DNA of 64,000 bases from the NCBI RefSeq assembly GCF_013618865.1, contig NZ_JABSOE010000007.1:1-64000 (forward strand), read 5' to 3'. The translations under genes were made by a program, and so were the position numbers. The stretch is from Phocaeicola faecicola. Lineage in GTDB: Bacteria > Bacteroidota > Bacteroidia > Bacteroidales > Bacteroidaceae. Shown piece after piece: positions 25,341-34,361 of the stretch (the first letter of the stretch is position 1; the number at the start of each line of letters is the position of its first letter). Under the pieces are notes generated by a model. That model worked only from the letters and a program-made list of their open reading frames with translations. It had not been told where the DNA came from and searched no databases.

Positions 25341-27151
25341 TATTCAAAATCCAGTTTTATGAGTTCAAAATCTTTAGTAAAGTGCACGAAGAAGACTTTC
25401 CGGTTGATGAATCCTCCCCAGTTGTTTACCCGTTCAAACTTGAATCCGGTCTGTATCGGGGTAACCTGGATGCGGTTTAAGTTTTCCTCCAGCTTGTTGC
25501 CCTGCTGAGCCAGCCCTTTCAGGAAATAATATCCGATGTCGAATCCCAGCATTCCGTATTTGGGGAAGGTGTTGGCCATGTCCTTGCTGTACCAGCGCCG
25601 GTAGGCATGCGTAAACTGGATGGCTGCCGGGAACAGGTTGTTGGTATAGAATGACGAATAGAAATAGGTATCCAGCTCATAGAAGTTGGCCAGAAAATCC
25701 TGGGTGTAAGTCTGCCATTCCGGGTAACCGAACAGGTGCATGTTGAAATTCGGATGCTCTCTCCGTACCATCGTCAGGTGAGGCAGAATCTTGTTGAGTG
25801 CACTGCTTCTTCCTGAAGTGGGGATGAAGATGTTTTCCTGCAGGGTATCCATGGCGGCGATGACCTTCGTCGGATCGATTTCGGTACCGATGCGGACCTG
25901 CTTGTAGGAAATTCCTTTTTCCTTCAGTCCGTTTTTCATGCCTTTGATGAATTCCGCTTTTTCGCTGTCGCTGCTTCCGTCTTCCACAAATACGACATTC
26001 GACCTGCCGAATTTACGGATAAAATGCTCATAGACTTCCGAGTAGAGGTAAGACTGCGGAGTATTGATCTGGTAAATGTGCGGATTTTTGAAAACCTGGT
26101 CTACTTTCGGTGAGAAAGGAATGACCAGACGGATATCGTGCTTGTCGGCGAAGTCGGCCAGCAGAGGAATGGCTTCCTGGTTGACCGGGCCGAAAATGAT
26201 ATCCATCTCTTTCATCTTGCTTTGGGCAAGGATGGCACTGACTTCCGAGGCTTTGCCTTTGGAATCGAAGGTATGGATGTCAAGGGAAATTCCCTGTCGT
26301 TTCAGACTGTCGGCTGCCATGAGGAAACCCTCATAGAATTCCACCATGCGCGACTGCTCTTCCGATGCTCCGGCACGGCTGCTGCTGAACGGAAGGATGA
26401 GGGCGGTGCGGATGGTCTGATAGCGCTTCGGGGCAACGCTGTTTTTGCTGAACAGTTCTTCGTTGCTTGGTGTCTTTCCCTGTGAGAGTATGTCACTGGT
26501 TGCAGTGCTTTCACTTTGTTTCGGATAAGGAATGAAAAGGAAGGTGCCTTTTTTCAGTTTGCCTGTCCGCAGTTCCGGATTGGCCGCAATCAGTTCCTCT
26601 TCGGTGATTCCGTATTCGCGGCTGATGCTGAATATGGTTTCCTTCCGCTGCACCTTGTGCATGTCTTTCCATTCTTTCTTCGGAGTCTCGGCAGCGGCCA
26701 GTTCCTTGGTAATTTCTTCTTGGATAGCGATTTCCGTACTGTTCTGCGGCGGAATGACGATGACCTGTCCTATCCGGAAGTTGCTGGCGCTCAGTCCCGG
26801 ATTTGCCTTGCAGATGGCTTCTGCGGTAATGTTGTATTTTACCGTCAGCTGATACAGGGTTTCTCCTGCCTGGATGGTATGAAACTGACCTTGCTGGGAG
26901 TTGTTGTCCGATTTCTGTGGAATCTTCAACGACTGTCCTTCCCGGATCAGTTCCTTGCTGCCGGGGTTGATGCGTACAATGTCGTCTACCGATACATTGT
27001 ACATGCTTGCTATGGAATAAAGGCTCTGGCCTTTGGTTACTGTATGTAAGAAATATTCGGCGCTTTTCTGAGCCTGCACCGTAAGGTTTGGACTGCCGGC
27101 CATAAGAGCCAGTGAAAGGCAAATTGTCTGAATGAATTTCATTTTCCGCAT
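25340..27151 (-). CDS. LysM-repeat protein with periplasmic-binding-like domain
   Basis: This 603-residue exported protein has a signal peptide (cleavage near VQAQ) and three LysM domains (HTVTKGQSLYSIASMYNVS, HTIQAGETLYQLTVKYNIT, HKVQRKETIFSISREYGIT). A C-terminal part like type I periplasmic amino-acid-binding proteins follows (IRTALILPFSSS, then MDIIFGPVNQEAIPLLADFA). LysM domains bind peptidoglycan, so the protein probably sits on the wall and may sense or tether. It heads an operon with the barrel protein and xth. ATG at 27142 is a reasonable alternative start. A -7 box TACTTTTG lies at 27175-27168, with TTTG 21 bases upstream of it. Confidence 0.87.
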   Translation of the reverse strand: MRKMKFIQTICLSLALMAGSPNLTVQAQKSAEYFLHTVTKGQSLYSIASMYNVSVDDIVRINPGSKELIREGQSLKIPQKSDNNSQQGQFHTIQAGETLYQLTVKYNITAEAICKANPGLSASNFRIGQVIVIPPQNSTEIAIQEEITKELAAAETPKKEWKDMHKVQRKETIFSISREYGITEEELIAANPELRTGKLKKGTFLFIPYPKQSESTATSDILSQGKTPSNEELFSKNSVAPKRYQTIRTALILPFSSSRAGASEEQSRMVEFYEGFLMAADSLKRQGISLDIHTFDSKGKASEVSAILAQSKMKEMDIIFGPVNQEAIPLLADFADKHDIRLVIPFSPKVDQVFKNPHIYQINTPQSYLYSEVYEHFIRKFGRSNVVFVEDGSSDSEKAEFIKGMKNGLKEKGISYKQVRIGTEIDPTKVIAAMDTLQENIFIPTSGRSSALNKILPHLTMVRREHPNFNMHLFGYPEWQTYTQDFLANFYELDTYFYSSFYTNNLFPAAIQFTHAYRRWYSKDMANTFPKYGMLGFDIGYYFLKGLAQQGNKLEENLNRIQVTPIQTGFKFERVNNWGGFINRKVFFVHFTKDFELIKLDFE

Positions 27152-27188
27152 CTAATTTATTGAGAAGCAAAAGTACAAAAAAAAGCAT

Positions 27189-27204
27189 TATCTTTGCAAA
27201 GATA
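27189..27204. promoter_or_regulatory. Palindromic divergent promoter, uvrA and LysM gene
   Basis: TATCTTTGCAAAGATA is a perfect 16-base palindrome made of two back-to-back TATCTTTG -7 boxes, one per strand. The plus box serves uvrA (ATG 18 bases on). The minus box, or the nearby TACTTTTG at 27175-27168 that uses the palindrome's TTTG as its -33, serves the LysM operon. Confidence 0.7.
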
Positions 27205-27221
27205 TCATCTATTTTAAGGAT

Positions 27222-30050
27222 ATGGAAGAAGGAAAAGAAAGAATCAGTGTGCAGGGGGCTCGTGTACACAACCTGAAAAATATAGATGTGGAGATTCCGC
27301 GGGATGCGTTGACTGTGATTACGGGGTTGAGCGGAAGTGGAAAGTCTTCGCTGGCTTTCGATACAATCTTTGCCGAGGGACAGCGTAGGTATATTGAAAC
27401 TTTCTCGGCGTATGCCCGTAATTTCCTGGGGGGAATGGAACGCCCGGATGTGGACAAGATTACGGGACTGAGTCCGGTGATTTCCATCGAACAGAAGACT
27501 ACCAACAAGAATCCGCGCTCTACGGTGGGGACTACGACCGAAATTTACGATTATCTGCGTTTGCTGTTTGCTCGTGCGGGAACGGCTTATTCGTATATTT
27601 CCGGAGAGAAAATGGTGAAGTATACCGAAGAGCAGATCCTGGATCTGATACATCGCGACTATAAGGGAAAACGGATTTATATACTGGCTCCGCTGGTGCG
27701 TACGCGTAAGGGACATTACAAGGAGCTGTTCGAGCAGATCCGGAAGAAAGGATATCTGTATGTGCGTGTCGACGGAGAGGTGCAGGAGATTGTGCACGGC
27801 ATGAAGCTCGACCGCTACAAGAACCATAACATTGAGGTGGTCATCGACAAGACGGTGGTGACCGAGAAGGAGGAAAAGCGGTTGAAGCAGAGTGTGGCTA
27901 CGGCCATGCAGCAGGGCGACGGGCTGATCATGATCCTGGATGCGCAGACGGAGAGTGTGCGTCATTACAGCAAGCGCCTGATGTGCCCGGTCACCGGATT
28001 GTCGTACAAGGAACCGGCACCGCATAATTTTTCGTTCAACTCTCCTCAGGGGGCTTGTCCGCGTTGCAAGGGATTGGGATATGTGAATCTGATCGATGTG
28101 GACAAGGTGATTCCCGACCGCTCGCTTTCACTGTACGAGGGGGCTGTGGCTCCTTTGGGAAAATACAAGAACGTAATGATTTTCTGGCAGCTTGAAGCCT
28201 TGCTCGAGAAATATGAGGCGACGCTGAAGACACCGGTGGAGCAGTTGCCCGAGGATGCGGTGAACGACATCCTGTATGGCTCCGACGAGCGCTTGAAAAT
28301 CAAGAGTTCGCTCATACATGCTTCGTCCGATTATTTCGTGACTTACGAAGGCATTGTGAAATACATCCAGATGATGCAGGAGAAGGAGGCTTCGGCCACT
28401 GCACGGAAATGGGCGGAACAGTTTGCCAAAACGGATGTGTGTCCGGAATGTAAGGGGGCACGCCTGAATAAGGAGGCCTTGCATTTCCGCTTGCACGACA
28501 AGAATATATACGAACTTTCGGTGATGGATATCAGCGAGTTGTATGAATGGCTGATGCATGTGGAGGAGCATCTGGACAACAAGCAGCGGCTGATTGCCGC
28601 GGAAATCCTGAAGGAAATCCGTACCCGTCTGAAGTTCTTGCTGGATGTCGGTCTGGATTACCTTTCGTTGAACCGCTCGTCGGTCAGCCTGTCGGGCGGG
28701 GAGAGTCAGCGTATCCGTCTGGCTACCCAGATCGGCTCACAGCTGGTCAATGTGCTGTACATCCTGGATGAGCCGAGTATCGGATTGCATCAGCGGGATA
28801 ACATCCGCCTGATTCACTCCCTGAAGGAATTGCGTGACCTGGGTAATTCCGTGGTGGTGGTAGAGCACGACAAAGACATGATGCTGGCTTCCGATTACAT
28901 TGTGGACATGGGTCCGAAGGCCGGTCGTCTGGGAGGAGAGGTGGTCTTTGCCGGTACTCCTGAGGAGATGATGAAGACAGATACCCTGACGGCCCGTTAC
29001 CTGGACGGACGGATGAAAATAGAGGTGCCTGAAAAGCGGAGAACAGGAAACGGAAAGTCTTTGTGGCTGCGCGGAGCCCGTGGAAACAACCTGAAGAATG
29101 TGGATGTGGAGTTTCCTTTGGGCAGACTGATCTGTGTGACGGGAGTTTCGGGAAGCGGAAAGTCGACCTTGATCAATGATACCCTGCAACCGGCACTTTC
29201 GCAGCATTTTTACCGGTCCTTGCAGGAGCCGCTGCCATACGATTCCATTGAGGGTCTGGAATATATTGATAAGGTGGTGAATGTCGACCAGTCTCCGCTG
29301 GGACGTACTCCACGTTCTAATCCGGCCACTTATACCGGGGTGTTTTCGGATATCCGTAATCTTTTTGTGAGTCTTCCGGAAGCCAAAATCCGCGGGTACA
29401 AGCCGGGACGCTTCTCGTTCAATGTTTCGGGCGGCCGCTGCGAGACTTGTGGCGGAAACGGTTATAAGACCATTGAGATGAATTTCCTGCCGGACGTACT
29501 TGTACCTTGTGAGGTCTGCCACGGCAAGCGCTATAACCGAGAGACCCTGGAGGTGCGTTATAAGGGTAAGTCCATTGCCGATGTGCTGGATATGACCATC
29601 AACCGGGCAGTGGAGTTCTTTGAGAATGTACCGCAGATATTGAATAAAATCAAGGTGTTGCAGGAAGTCGGTCTGGGTTATATCAAGCTGGGACAGCCTT
29701 CTACGACGCTGTCGGGAGGAGAGAGCCAGCGTGTGAAACTGGCTACCGAACTGTCGAAACGCGATACGGGCAAGACGCTCTATATCTTGGATGAGCCGAC
29801 TACGGGACTTCATTTCGAGGATATCCGTGTGTTGCTGAGTGTCTTGAACCGTCTGGTGGACAAGGGAAATACGGTGATTGTGATTGAGCATAACCTGGAT
29901 GTGATTAAAGTGGCCGATTACCTGATTGACATGGGACCGGAAGGCGGAAAAGGAGGAGGACAGTTGCTTACTTGCGGCACACCGGAGGAGGTGGCTCTTT
30001 CTGATAAGGGGTATACGCCGGCTTTCGTGCGCGAGGAACTGGGACTGTAA
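27222..30050 (+). CDS. uvrA: Excinuclease ABC subunit A
   Basis: The 942-residue DNA damage-recognition ATPase of nucleotide excision repair. It has two ABC modules, each with a Walker A ([19 protein letters not shown] and [15 protein letters not shown]), signature ([15 protein letters not shown] and [15 protein letters not shown]) and Walker B ([13 protein letters not shown] and [13 protein letters not shown]). Zinc-finger cysteines lie in CPRCKGLGY and in [18 protein letters not shown]. Length and order are standard. The promoter is the palindrome at 27189-27204. Some genomes of this group carry a second UvrA; only one lies here. Confidence 0.97.
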   Translation: MEEGKERISVQGARVHNLKNIDVEIPRDALTVITGLSGSGKSSLAFDTIFAEGQRRYIETFSAYARNFLGGMERPDVDKITGLSPVISIEQKTTNKNPRSTVGTTTEIYDYLRLLFARAGTAYSYISGEKMVKYTEEQILDLIHRDYKGKRIYILAPLVRTRKGHYKELFEQIRKKGYLYVRVDGEVQEIVHGMKLDRYKNHNIEVVIDKTVVTEKEEKRLKQSVATAMQQGDGLIMILDAQTESVRHYSKRLMCPVTGLSYKEPAPHNFSFNSPQGACPRCKGLGYVNLIDVDKVIPDRSLSLYEGAVAPLGKYKNVMIFWQLEALLEKYEATLKTPVEQLPEDAVNDILYGSDERLKIKSSLIHASSDYFVTYEGIVKYIQMMQEKEASATARKWAEQFAKTDVCPECKGARLNKEALHFRLHDKNIYELSVMDISELYEWLMHVEEHLDNKQRLIAAEILKEIRTRLKFLLDVGLDYLSLNRSSVSLSGGESQRIRLATQIGSQLVNVLYILDEPSIGLHQRDNIRLIHSLKELRDLGNSVVVVEHDKDMMLASDYIVDMGPKAGRLGGEVVFAGTPEEMMKTDTLTARYLDGRMKIEVPEKRRTGNGKSLWLRGARGNNLKNVDVEFPLGRLICVTGVSGSGKSTLINDTLQPALSQHFYRSLQEPLPYDSIEGLEYIDKVVNVDQSPLGRTPRSNPATYTGVFSDIRNLFVSLPEAKIRGYKPGRFSFNVSGGRCETCGGNGYKTIEMNFLPDVLVPCEVCHGKRYNRETLEVRYKGKSIADVLDMTINRAVEFFENVPQILNKIKVLQEVGLGYIKLGQPSTTLSGGESQRVKLATELSKRDTGKTLYILDEPTTGLHFEDIRVLLSVLNRLVDKGNTVIVIEHNLDVIKVADYLIDMGPEGGKGGGQLLTCGTPEEVALSDKGYTPAFVREELGL

Positions 30051-30178
30051 TGACTCTGTCGTGAAGGTAATCCGGGAGAAAGACCGGAGGCGGGTGGCCG
30101 GGTGCCGCCCGGCTGTTGATGTGTGAACGTAAATGCCTGTGGCCGGAATGCCGGGGCAGAAAATAAAATAGCATAATT

Positions 30179-30667
30179 ATGGGAAAGGAAAAAATAGCAA
30201 AGACTAATGCGGCCCGACTGTTGGATAAGGATAAAATCAACTACGAACTGGTTCCGTATGAAGTCGATGAAAACGATTTGAGTTGTGTGCATGTAGCTGC
30301 CACACTGGGAGAAAATATCGAACAGGTGTTCAAGACCCTGGTATTGCATGGAGACAAGTCCGGATACTTTGTCTGTGTGATTCCCGGAGAGCACGAGGTG
30401 GACTTGAAACTGGCGGCTAAGGTGTCGGGCAATAAGAAATGCGACCTGATTCCGATGAAGGAACTGCTTCCGCTTACCGGATACATCCGTGGCGGATGTT
30501 CGCCCATCGGCATGAAGAAGCATTTTCCGACTTACATTCATCATACTTGTGAGCAGTTCCCTTATATTTATGTGAGTGGCGGGGTGCGCGGCTTGCAGAT
30601 AAAGATTGCTCCTGCCGACCTGATACGGGTGAGCCGTGCGGAGGTCTGCGCTTTGTTTGAAGATTGA
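30179..30667 (+). CDS. ybaK: Cys-tRNA(Pro) deacylase, YbaK/EbsC family
   Basis: The 162-residue protein removes cysteine wrongly attached to tRNA-Pro. Family features visible: AARLLDKDKINYELVPYEV at the N-terminus, the substrate-pocket segment GENIEQVFKTLVLHGD, VIPGEHEVDLKLAAKVSG and the glycine-rich GYIRGGCSPIGMKK. Length fits YbaK. The 128-base gap after uvrA holds a small GC-rich hairpin (30097-30113) without a T run, so partial read-through from uvrA is possible. The nicotinamidase gene follows 23 bases later. Confidence 0.9.
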   Translation: MGKEKIAKTNAARLLDKDKINYELVPYEVDENDLSCVHVAATLGENIEQVFKTLVLHGDKSGYFVCVIPGEHEVDLKLAAKVSGNKKCDLIPMKELLPLTGYIRGGCSPIGMKKHFPTYIHHTCEQFPYIYVSGGVRGLQIKIAPADLIRVSRAEVCALFED

Positions 30668-30690
30668 TTACATTAAAAATGGAGGAGAAT

Positions 30691-31209
30691 ATGAAAGCAC
30701 TGATTGTGGTCGATATGCAATATGATTTCATTGACGGGGCATTGGGTAGCGAAGAGGCCCGCAGCATTGTGGGAAACGTACGCGATAAGGTGGCGCAGTA
30801 TCGTGCCTCACAGTTTCCGGTCATCTATACGCAGGACACGCACAGCGCGGATTATCTGCAGACTCAGGAAGGCCGTAACCTGCCTGTAGTGCATTGTGTG
30901 AAAGGTACCCGGGGCTGGGAGATTGTACCGGAGGTGCTGACCGATGAGGCTACATTGATCGAAAAGCACGGATTCGGCTCACTGAAGCTGGTGGAACACC
31001 TGGCGGCATTGCCCGGACTGGAGGCAGTGGAACTGGTCGGGGTATGCACGGATATTTGTGTCGTTTCGAATGCCCTGCTGATTAAATCGGCTTTCCCCGA
31101 ACTGCCGGTTGCCGTAGACGCTCTCTGTTGCGCGGGGGTAACTCCCGAGAGTCACCGTCAGGCGCTGGAAACCATGAAAATGTGTCAGGTGAAAGTGCTG
31201 GGACTGTAA
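30691..31209 (+). CDS. pncA: Nicotinamidase / isochorismatase-family hydrolase
   Basis: The 172-residue cysteine hydrolase most likely converts nicotinamide to nicotinate in NAD salvage. Catalytic triad candidates are the aspartate in VVDMQYDF (D8), the lysine in LIEKHGFGS and the cysteine in GVCTDICVVS (C123). The cis-peptide region is included in the last motif. I chose ATG 30691 because GGAGGAG ends four bases before it, an unusually strong Shine-Dalgarno match for this organism. ATG 30679 would add four residues. It probably forms an operon with ybaK, and a terminator follows. Confidence 0.85.
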   Translation: MKALIVVDMQYDFIDGALGSEEARSIVGNVRDKVAQYRASQFPVIYTQDTHSADYLQTQEGRNLPVVHCVKGTRGWEIVPEVLTDEATLIEKHGFGSLKLVEHLAALPGLEAVELVGVCTDICVVSNALLIKSAFPELPVAVDALCCAGVTPESHRQALETMKMCQVKVLGL

Positions 31210-31227
31210 TCGTATCCTATAAAAAAG

Positions 31228-31275
31228 AATGGCATGTGTAAGATGAACGGTGGTCATTTACACATGCTATTTTTA
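31228..31275 (+). terminator. Terminator after the nicotinamidase gene
   Basis: Stem GCATGTGTAA (31232-31241) with TTACACATGC (31258-31267), flanked by A-rich and T-rich runs. It lies between convergent genes and could also act for the minus-strand Crp/Fnr gene. Confidence 0.75.
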
Positions 31276-31311
31276 TTTCTTTATGGATTTCTGTTCTGCC
31301 TTGAAAGAGTC

Positions 31312-31896
31312 TCACCCGTTCAGACTCGACGAGCGGACCCGGCTCAATGTCTCGGGGGTCATCTGCAGCAGCGAGGCAATGTATATCAGAGGAGCTCTTT
31401 TCAGAATCTCCGGATGCAGGTGCAACAGCTTGTTGTACCGTTCGTGAGCCGGTTCGAAACGCAGGGTATCGGCTTTGATCTGTGATTCAATCAGTGAGCC
31501 CTCAAAGAATTTTCTGTACAGAAGACCGATGTCCGCATGTTCCAGTGCCAGCCGTTCAAAATCTTCTTTATAAAGTTCCCACAGGATGACGGGTTCGAGC
31601 GACTCGATCATCAGTCGCGTAGGTTCCTGTTTCAGGTAGCTTTCCAGGCAGATCACCAGTCCGCCTTCGTAGGCGATGTGTTCGGTTAAGTCTTTATCGT
31701 ATTTATAGTAAAACTGCCGGGTCATTCCTTTTTCGATGTATCTCATGCATTTGCAGGTATCACCTTCATTCAGGATGCGTTCGCCTTTCTTGTATTTTCT
31801 GCAAATAATTACGTCGGCTAAAAGGTGTGCGCTTTCCTTGCTTAACAGCATGTGATATTCGGCGGCTATCCGGCGTATAATTTCCAAGCTTGTCAT
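31312..31896 (-). CDS. Crp/Fnr-family transcriptional regulator
   Basis: This 194-residue protein has a cNMP-binding-type barrel (KYKKGERILNEGDTCKCMRYIEKGMTRQF region) and a short C-terminal helix-turn-helix (KRAPLIYIASLLQMTPETLSRVRS). This compact form is widespread in Bacteroidota. No arginine of the classical cAMP-phosphate cassette is obvious, so cAMP need not be the ligand. It has no close divergent partner; the YitT gene lies 95 bases upstream on the same strand. Its target genes cannot be named from the window. Confidence 0.82.
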   Translation of the reverse strand: MTSLEIIRRIAAEYHMLLSKESAHLLADVIICRKYKKGERILNEGDTCKCMRYIEKGMTRQFYYKYDKDLTEHIAYEGGLVICLESYLKQEPTRLMIESLEPVILWELYKEDFERLALEHADIGLLYRKFFEGSLIESQIKADTLRFEPAHERYNKLLHLHPEILKRAPLIYIASLLQMTPETLSRVRSSSLNG

Positions 31897-31991
31897 AATA
31901 GAATCTGTAATAAAAATAGTTAATGCCCCTTCCTTTGCCCATCTCGGAAATCAGAATGGGGCAGACCGACAATAAATGAAGTCAAGTTGTG

Positions 31992-32891
31992 TTATTTTAC
32001 TTTGATCTTGTCAAATCCTTCTCCGAATACACCGATTACGGCACTTTGTGAGACGAAGGCTTTCGGATCAATGTCTTTGATGAGGCGGAAGATGGTAGTC
32101 GATTCTCTTCTCTTGGCCAGTACAAACATCATTTTCACGTTGTTGTTGGTGTAGCAGCCCACTCCGTCAATAAAGGTAACCCCTCTGTGCAGGTCTTTGT
32201 TGATTCTTCGTCCGATTTCCTCGTATTTGGTGGAAATGATGAAGAACTGGACAGACTGACGGGCACTGTTGACCACCTGGTCCAGTACGAAACTGGAAAT
32301 AAAGAGCACCACATAACCGTAAACCACCCGTTCCCAGTCGTGAAGTACCAGGTAACTTGAAGAGATGATGATCAGGTCGCAGAGCAGGATGACCCTTCCT
32401 AACGAGATGTCACGGTATTTGTTTACGATGGCTGCGATGATATCGGTTCCTCCACTGCTTCCGTTGGCCGAGAAGGTTACTCCGATACCGCCTCCGCAGA
32501 AGGACGCTCCCAGTACGCAGGCCATGAACGGCTGGTCGTGGATGATGCCTCCTTTGATGAAGTGTTGGAGGATTGCCAGAATCACGGTCATTGAGATGAC
32601 GGCCCAGATGGTTTTCAGGCAGAATTTCAGTCCCAGGATTTTCAGTGCCAGCAGCAACAGCGATGCGTTAATGATAAGGTAGGTATATTGTACGGGAAAG
32701 CCTACTGCCCAATAAACTATGGAGGCTATACCGGGAACAGCACCTGAAGGGATATCACTCGGCAAAAGGAAAACAGTCCAACCAATGGCATACATCAGCA
32801 TGCCCAAAGTGATTGTGAGATAATCTTTCACTTCCCGCAGCATCTGCTGTGGAGCAAAAATAGGATTTGTTCGGTTCATGAGTTTGCTCAA
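31992..32891 (-). CDS. YitT family membrane protein
   Basis: The 299-residue protein has about five or six membrane helices in the first 200 residues (YLTITLGMLMYAIGWTVFLLP, then TYLIINASLLLLALKILGL and further segments) and the family motif SSGGTDIIAAI. A C-terminal soluble DUF2179 domain follows (ARQSVQFFIISTKYEEIGRRI). The family is described as possible permeases or efflux proteins; substrate is unknown. A -7 box TACTTTTG lies 40 bases upstream (32938-32931). It may be read with the downstream Crp/Fnr gene. Confidence 0.88.
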   Translation of the reverse strand: MSKLMNRTNPIFAPQQMLREVKDYLTITLGMLMYAIGWTVFLLPSDIPSGAVPGIASIVYWAVGFPVQYTYLIINASLLLLALKILGLKFCLKTIWAVISMTVILAILQHFIKGGIIHDQPFMACVLGASFCGGGIGVTFSANGSSGGTDIIAAIVNKYRDISLGRVILLCDLIIISSSYLVLHDWERVVYGYVVLFISSFVLDQVVNSARQSVQFFIISTKYEEIGRRINKDLHRGVTFIDGVGCYTNNNVKMMFVLAKRRESTTIFRLIKDIDPKAFVSQSAVIGVFGEGFDKIKVK

Positions 32892-32930
32892 TCTTTATCG
32901 TTGGGTTATTAAATTATGCACAAAAGTATA

Positions 32931-32938
32931 AAAAAAAC
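32931..32938 (-). promoter_or_regulatory. -7 box upstream of the YitT gene
   Basis: TACTTTTG on the minus strand, full TAnnTTTG match, 40 bases before the start codon. No TTTG at the usual -33 spacing. Confidence 0.45.
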
Positions 32939-33002
32939 ATCGATTCAGGTTATCCGGCCGCCATAAAATTATTCATCATCCGGAAGAAATGAAAATACTA
33001 AT

Positions 33003-33032
33003 TTTGCGGTTGACTTTTTTTTCGTAATTTTG
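33003..33032 (+). promoter_or_regulatory. Promoter of the DapL-like gene
   Basis: TTTG at 33003-33006 and TAATTTTG at 33025-33032 with 18 bases between them, near the primary-sigma consensus. The ATG is 41 bases downstream. Confidence 0.6.
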
Positions 33033-33073
33033 CACCGGTTTGAGCAAAATTGTAACTGTATACAACCCCCAAT

Positions 33074-34303
33074 ATGGCGCTAGTAAACGAACATCTCCTG
33101 AAATTGCCTGACGATTATTTTTCTCCTGTCATGGAGAGAAAAATCAATTTGTTTAAGGCCGTTCATCCCAAGGCAGACCTTATCTGTCTCGAAAAAGAAG
33201 ATGTCTGCCTGCCGGTACCCGAATCGGTGGCAGGGGCCATGGCCCGGGCAGTGGAGGAACTGGCGGATGCTTCTTCCTTCCGGGGATACGGGCCGAAGCA
33301 GGGGTATGACTTCCTGATTGAGTCCATTGTCAAGCATGAGTTTCAGGAACGTGGCGTGGTACTGGAAAAGTCGGAGATATTCATCACCGAGGGTACGCAG
33401 AGCAACATCGGCAACATCGGCAATCTCCTCCGTCACGACAACAGCATCGGTATTGCGAGCCTGGCTTATCCGGTTTATGCGGCTGCCAGCATCATGTGCG
33501 GACGGGCCGGGGAACTCCAGAGCGACGGCAGATGGAATAATGTGATTTATATTTCCTGTCCCCAGGACAAAGGTTTCATACCGCAGGTGCCTGATACCCG
33601 AATTGACATCGTTTACCTGAGTCATCCTCATGTGCCTACCGGAAGCACGCTCAACCGTACCGAACTGAAAAAGTGGGTCAATTATGCCATCAAGAACGAT
33701 GCGCTGATCATGTTTGACGCTACTTATGAAGCTTATATCCAGCATCCGGACATTCCACATTCCATTTATGAGATAAAAGGAGCCAAGAAAGTGGCCATCG
33801 AATACAGGACGTTTTCCAGAACGGCGGGGTTCTCGGGGGTGAGATGCGGCTATGTGGTCATCCCTCAGGAACTGACAGCGACTACGCTGGCTGGAAACCG
33901 TATTTCACTGAACCATCTTTGGAGACAACACCAGTATATCAAGTACAACGGCACTTCCTACATTGCCCAGCGGGGAGCGGAAGCAGCGCTTTCTCCCGAA
34001 GGAAAGAAGGAAATCAAGGCCCATATACAATATTATATGGAAAATGCCCGGCTGTTGAGAGAGGGACTGTCGGCGGCGGGCCTGCAGGTGACGGGAGGGG
34101 TGAATGCGCCTTTTGTCTGGATACGGGTTCCCGACGGTATGGACGACTGGCAGTTTTTCCATCGGCTGCTGTACGAGGCACAGGTGGTGGTGGAACCGGG
34201 CAGCCGGTTCGGTCCGGAAGGCCGGTCCTTTGTGCGGATCTGCTCGTTCAATGAGCGGGAACGCTGCCGGGAAGCGGTGCGCCGCATACAACAATGTGTA
34301 TAA
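33074..34303 (+). CDS. DapL-like (LL-diaminopimelate aminotransferase) paralogue lacking the PLP lysine
   Basis: This 409-residue protein aligns along its length with LL-diaminopimelate aminotransferase, which makes LL-DAP from tetrahydrodipicolinate. Shared segments include the MALVNEHLLKLP start, FRGYGPKQGYDFLIE, HSIYEIKGAKK, SGVRCGY and GTSYIAQR. Key residues differ from what I know of the active family. The PLP lysine of SFSKTAGF is arginine (TFSRTAGF, R249). The asparagine of NPTG is valine (HPHVPTG). The phosphate-contacting lysine of GAKSD is glutamine (GTQSN), and GIGD is EKED. The Asp/Tyr of FDATYEAY and the C-terminal substrate arginine remain. I therefore predict no aminotransferase activity; a binding or regulatory role is inference. 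glnN follows 58 bases later. Confidence 0.85.
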   Translation: MALVNEHLLKLPDDYFSPVMERKINLFKAVHPKADLICLEKEDVCLPVPESVAGAMARAVEELADASSFRGYGPKQGYDFLIESIVKHEFQERGVVLEKSEIFITEGTQSNIGNIGNLLRHDNSIGIASLAYPVYAAASIMCGRAGELQSDGRWNNVIYISCPQDKGFIPQVPDTRIDIVYLSHPHVPTGSTLNRTELKKWVNYAIKNDALIMFDATYEAYIQHPDIPHSIYEIKGAKKVAIEYRTFSRTAGFSGVRCGYVVIPQELTATTLAGNRISLNHLWRQHQYIKYNGTSYIAQRGAEAALSPEGKKEIKAHIQYYMENARLLREGLSAAGLQVTGGVNAPFVWIRVPDGMDDWQFFHRLLYEAQVVVEPGSRFGPEGRSFVRICSFNERERCREAVRRIQQCV

Positions 34304-34361
34304 TGTATAAATAAAAGAGAACGGAAAAAATAGATACAAAATAGAAATAACTTTAGGTATT

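Noticed and set aside
26511-28025. Open frame of 504 codons spanning the LysM gene start and uvrA
   Set aside because: It crosses a divergent promoter region and two well-supported genes; part of it is a shifted frame of the LysM repeats.
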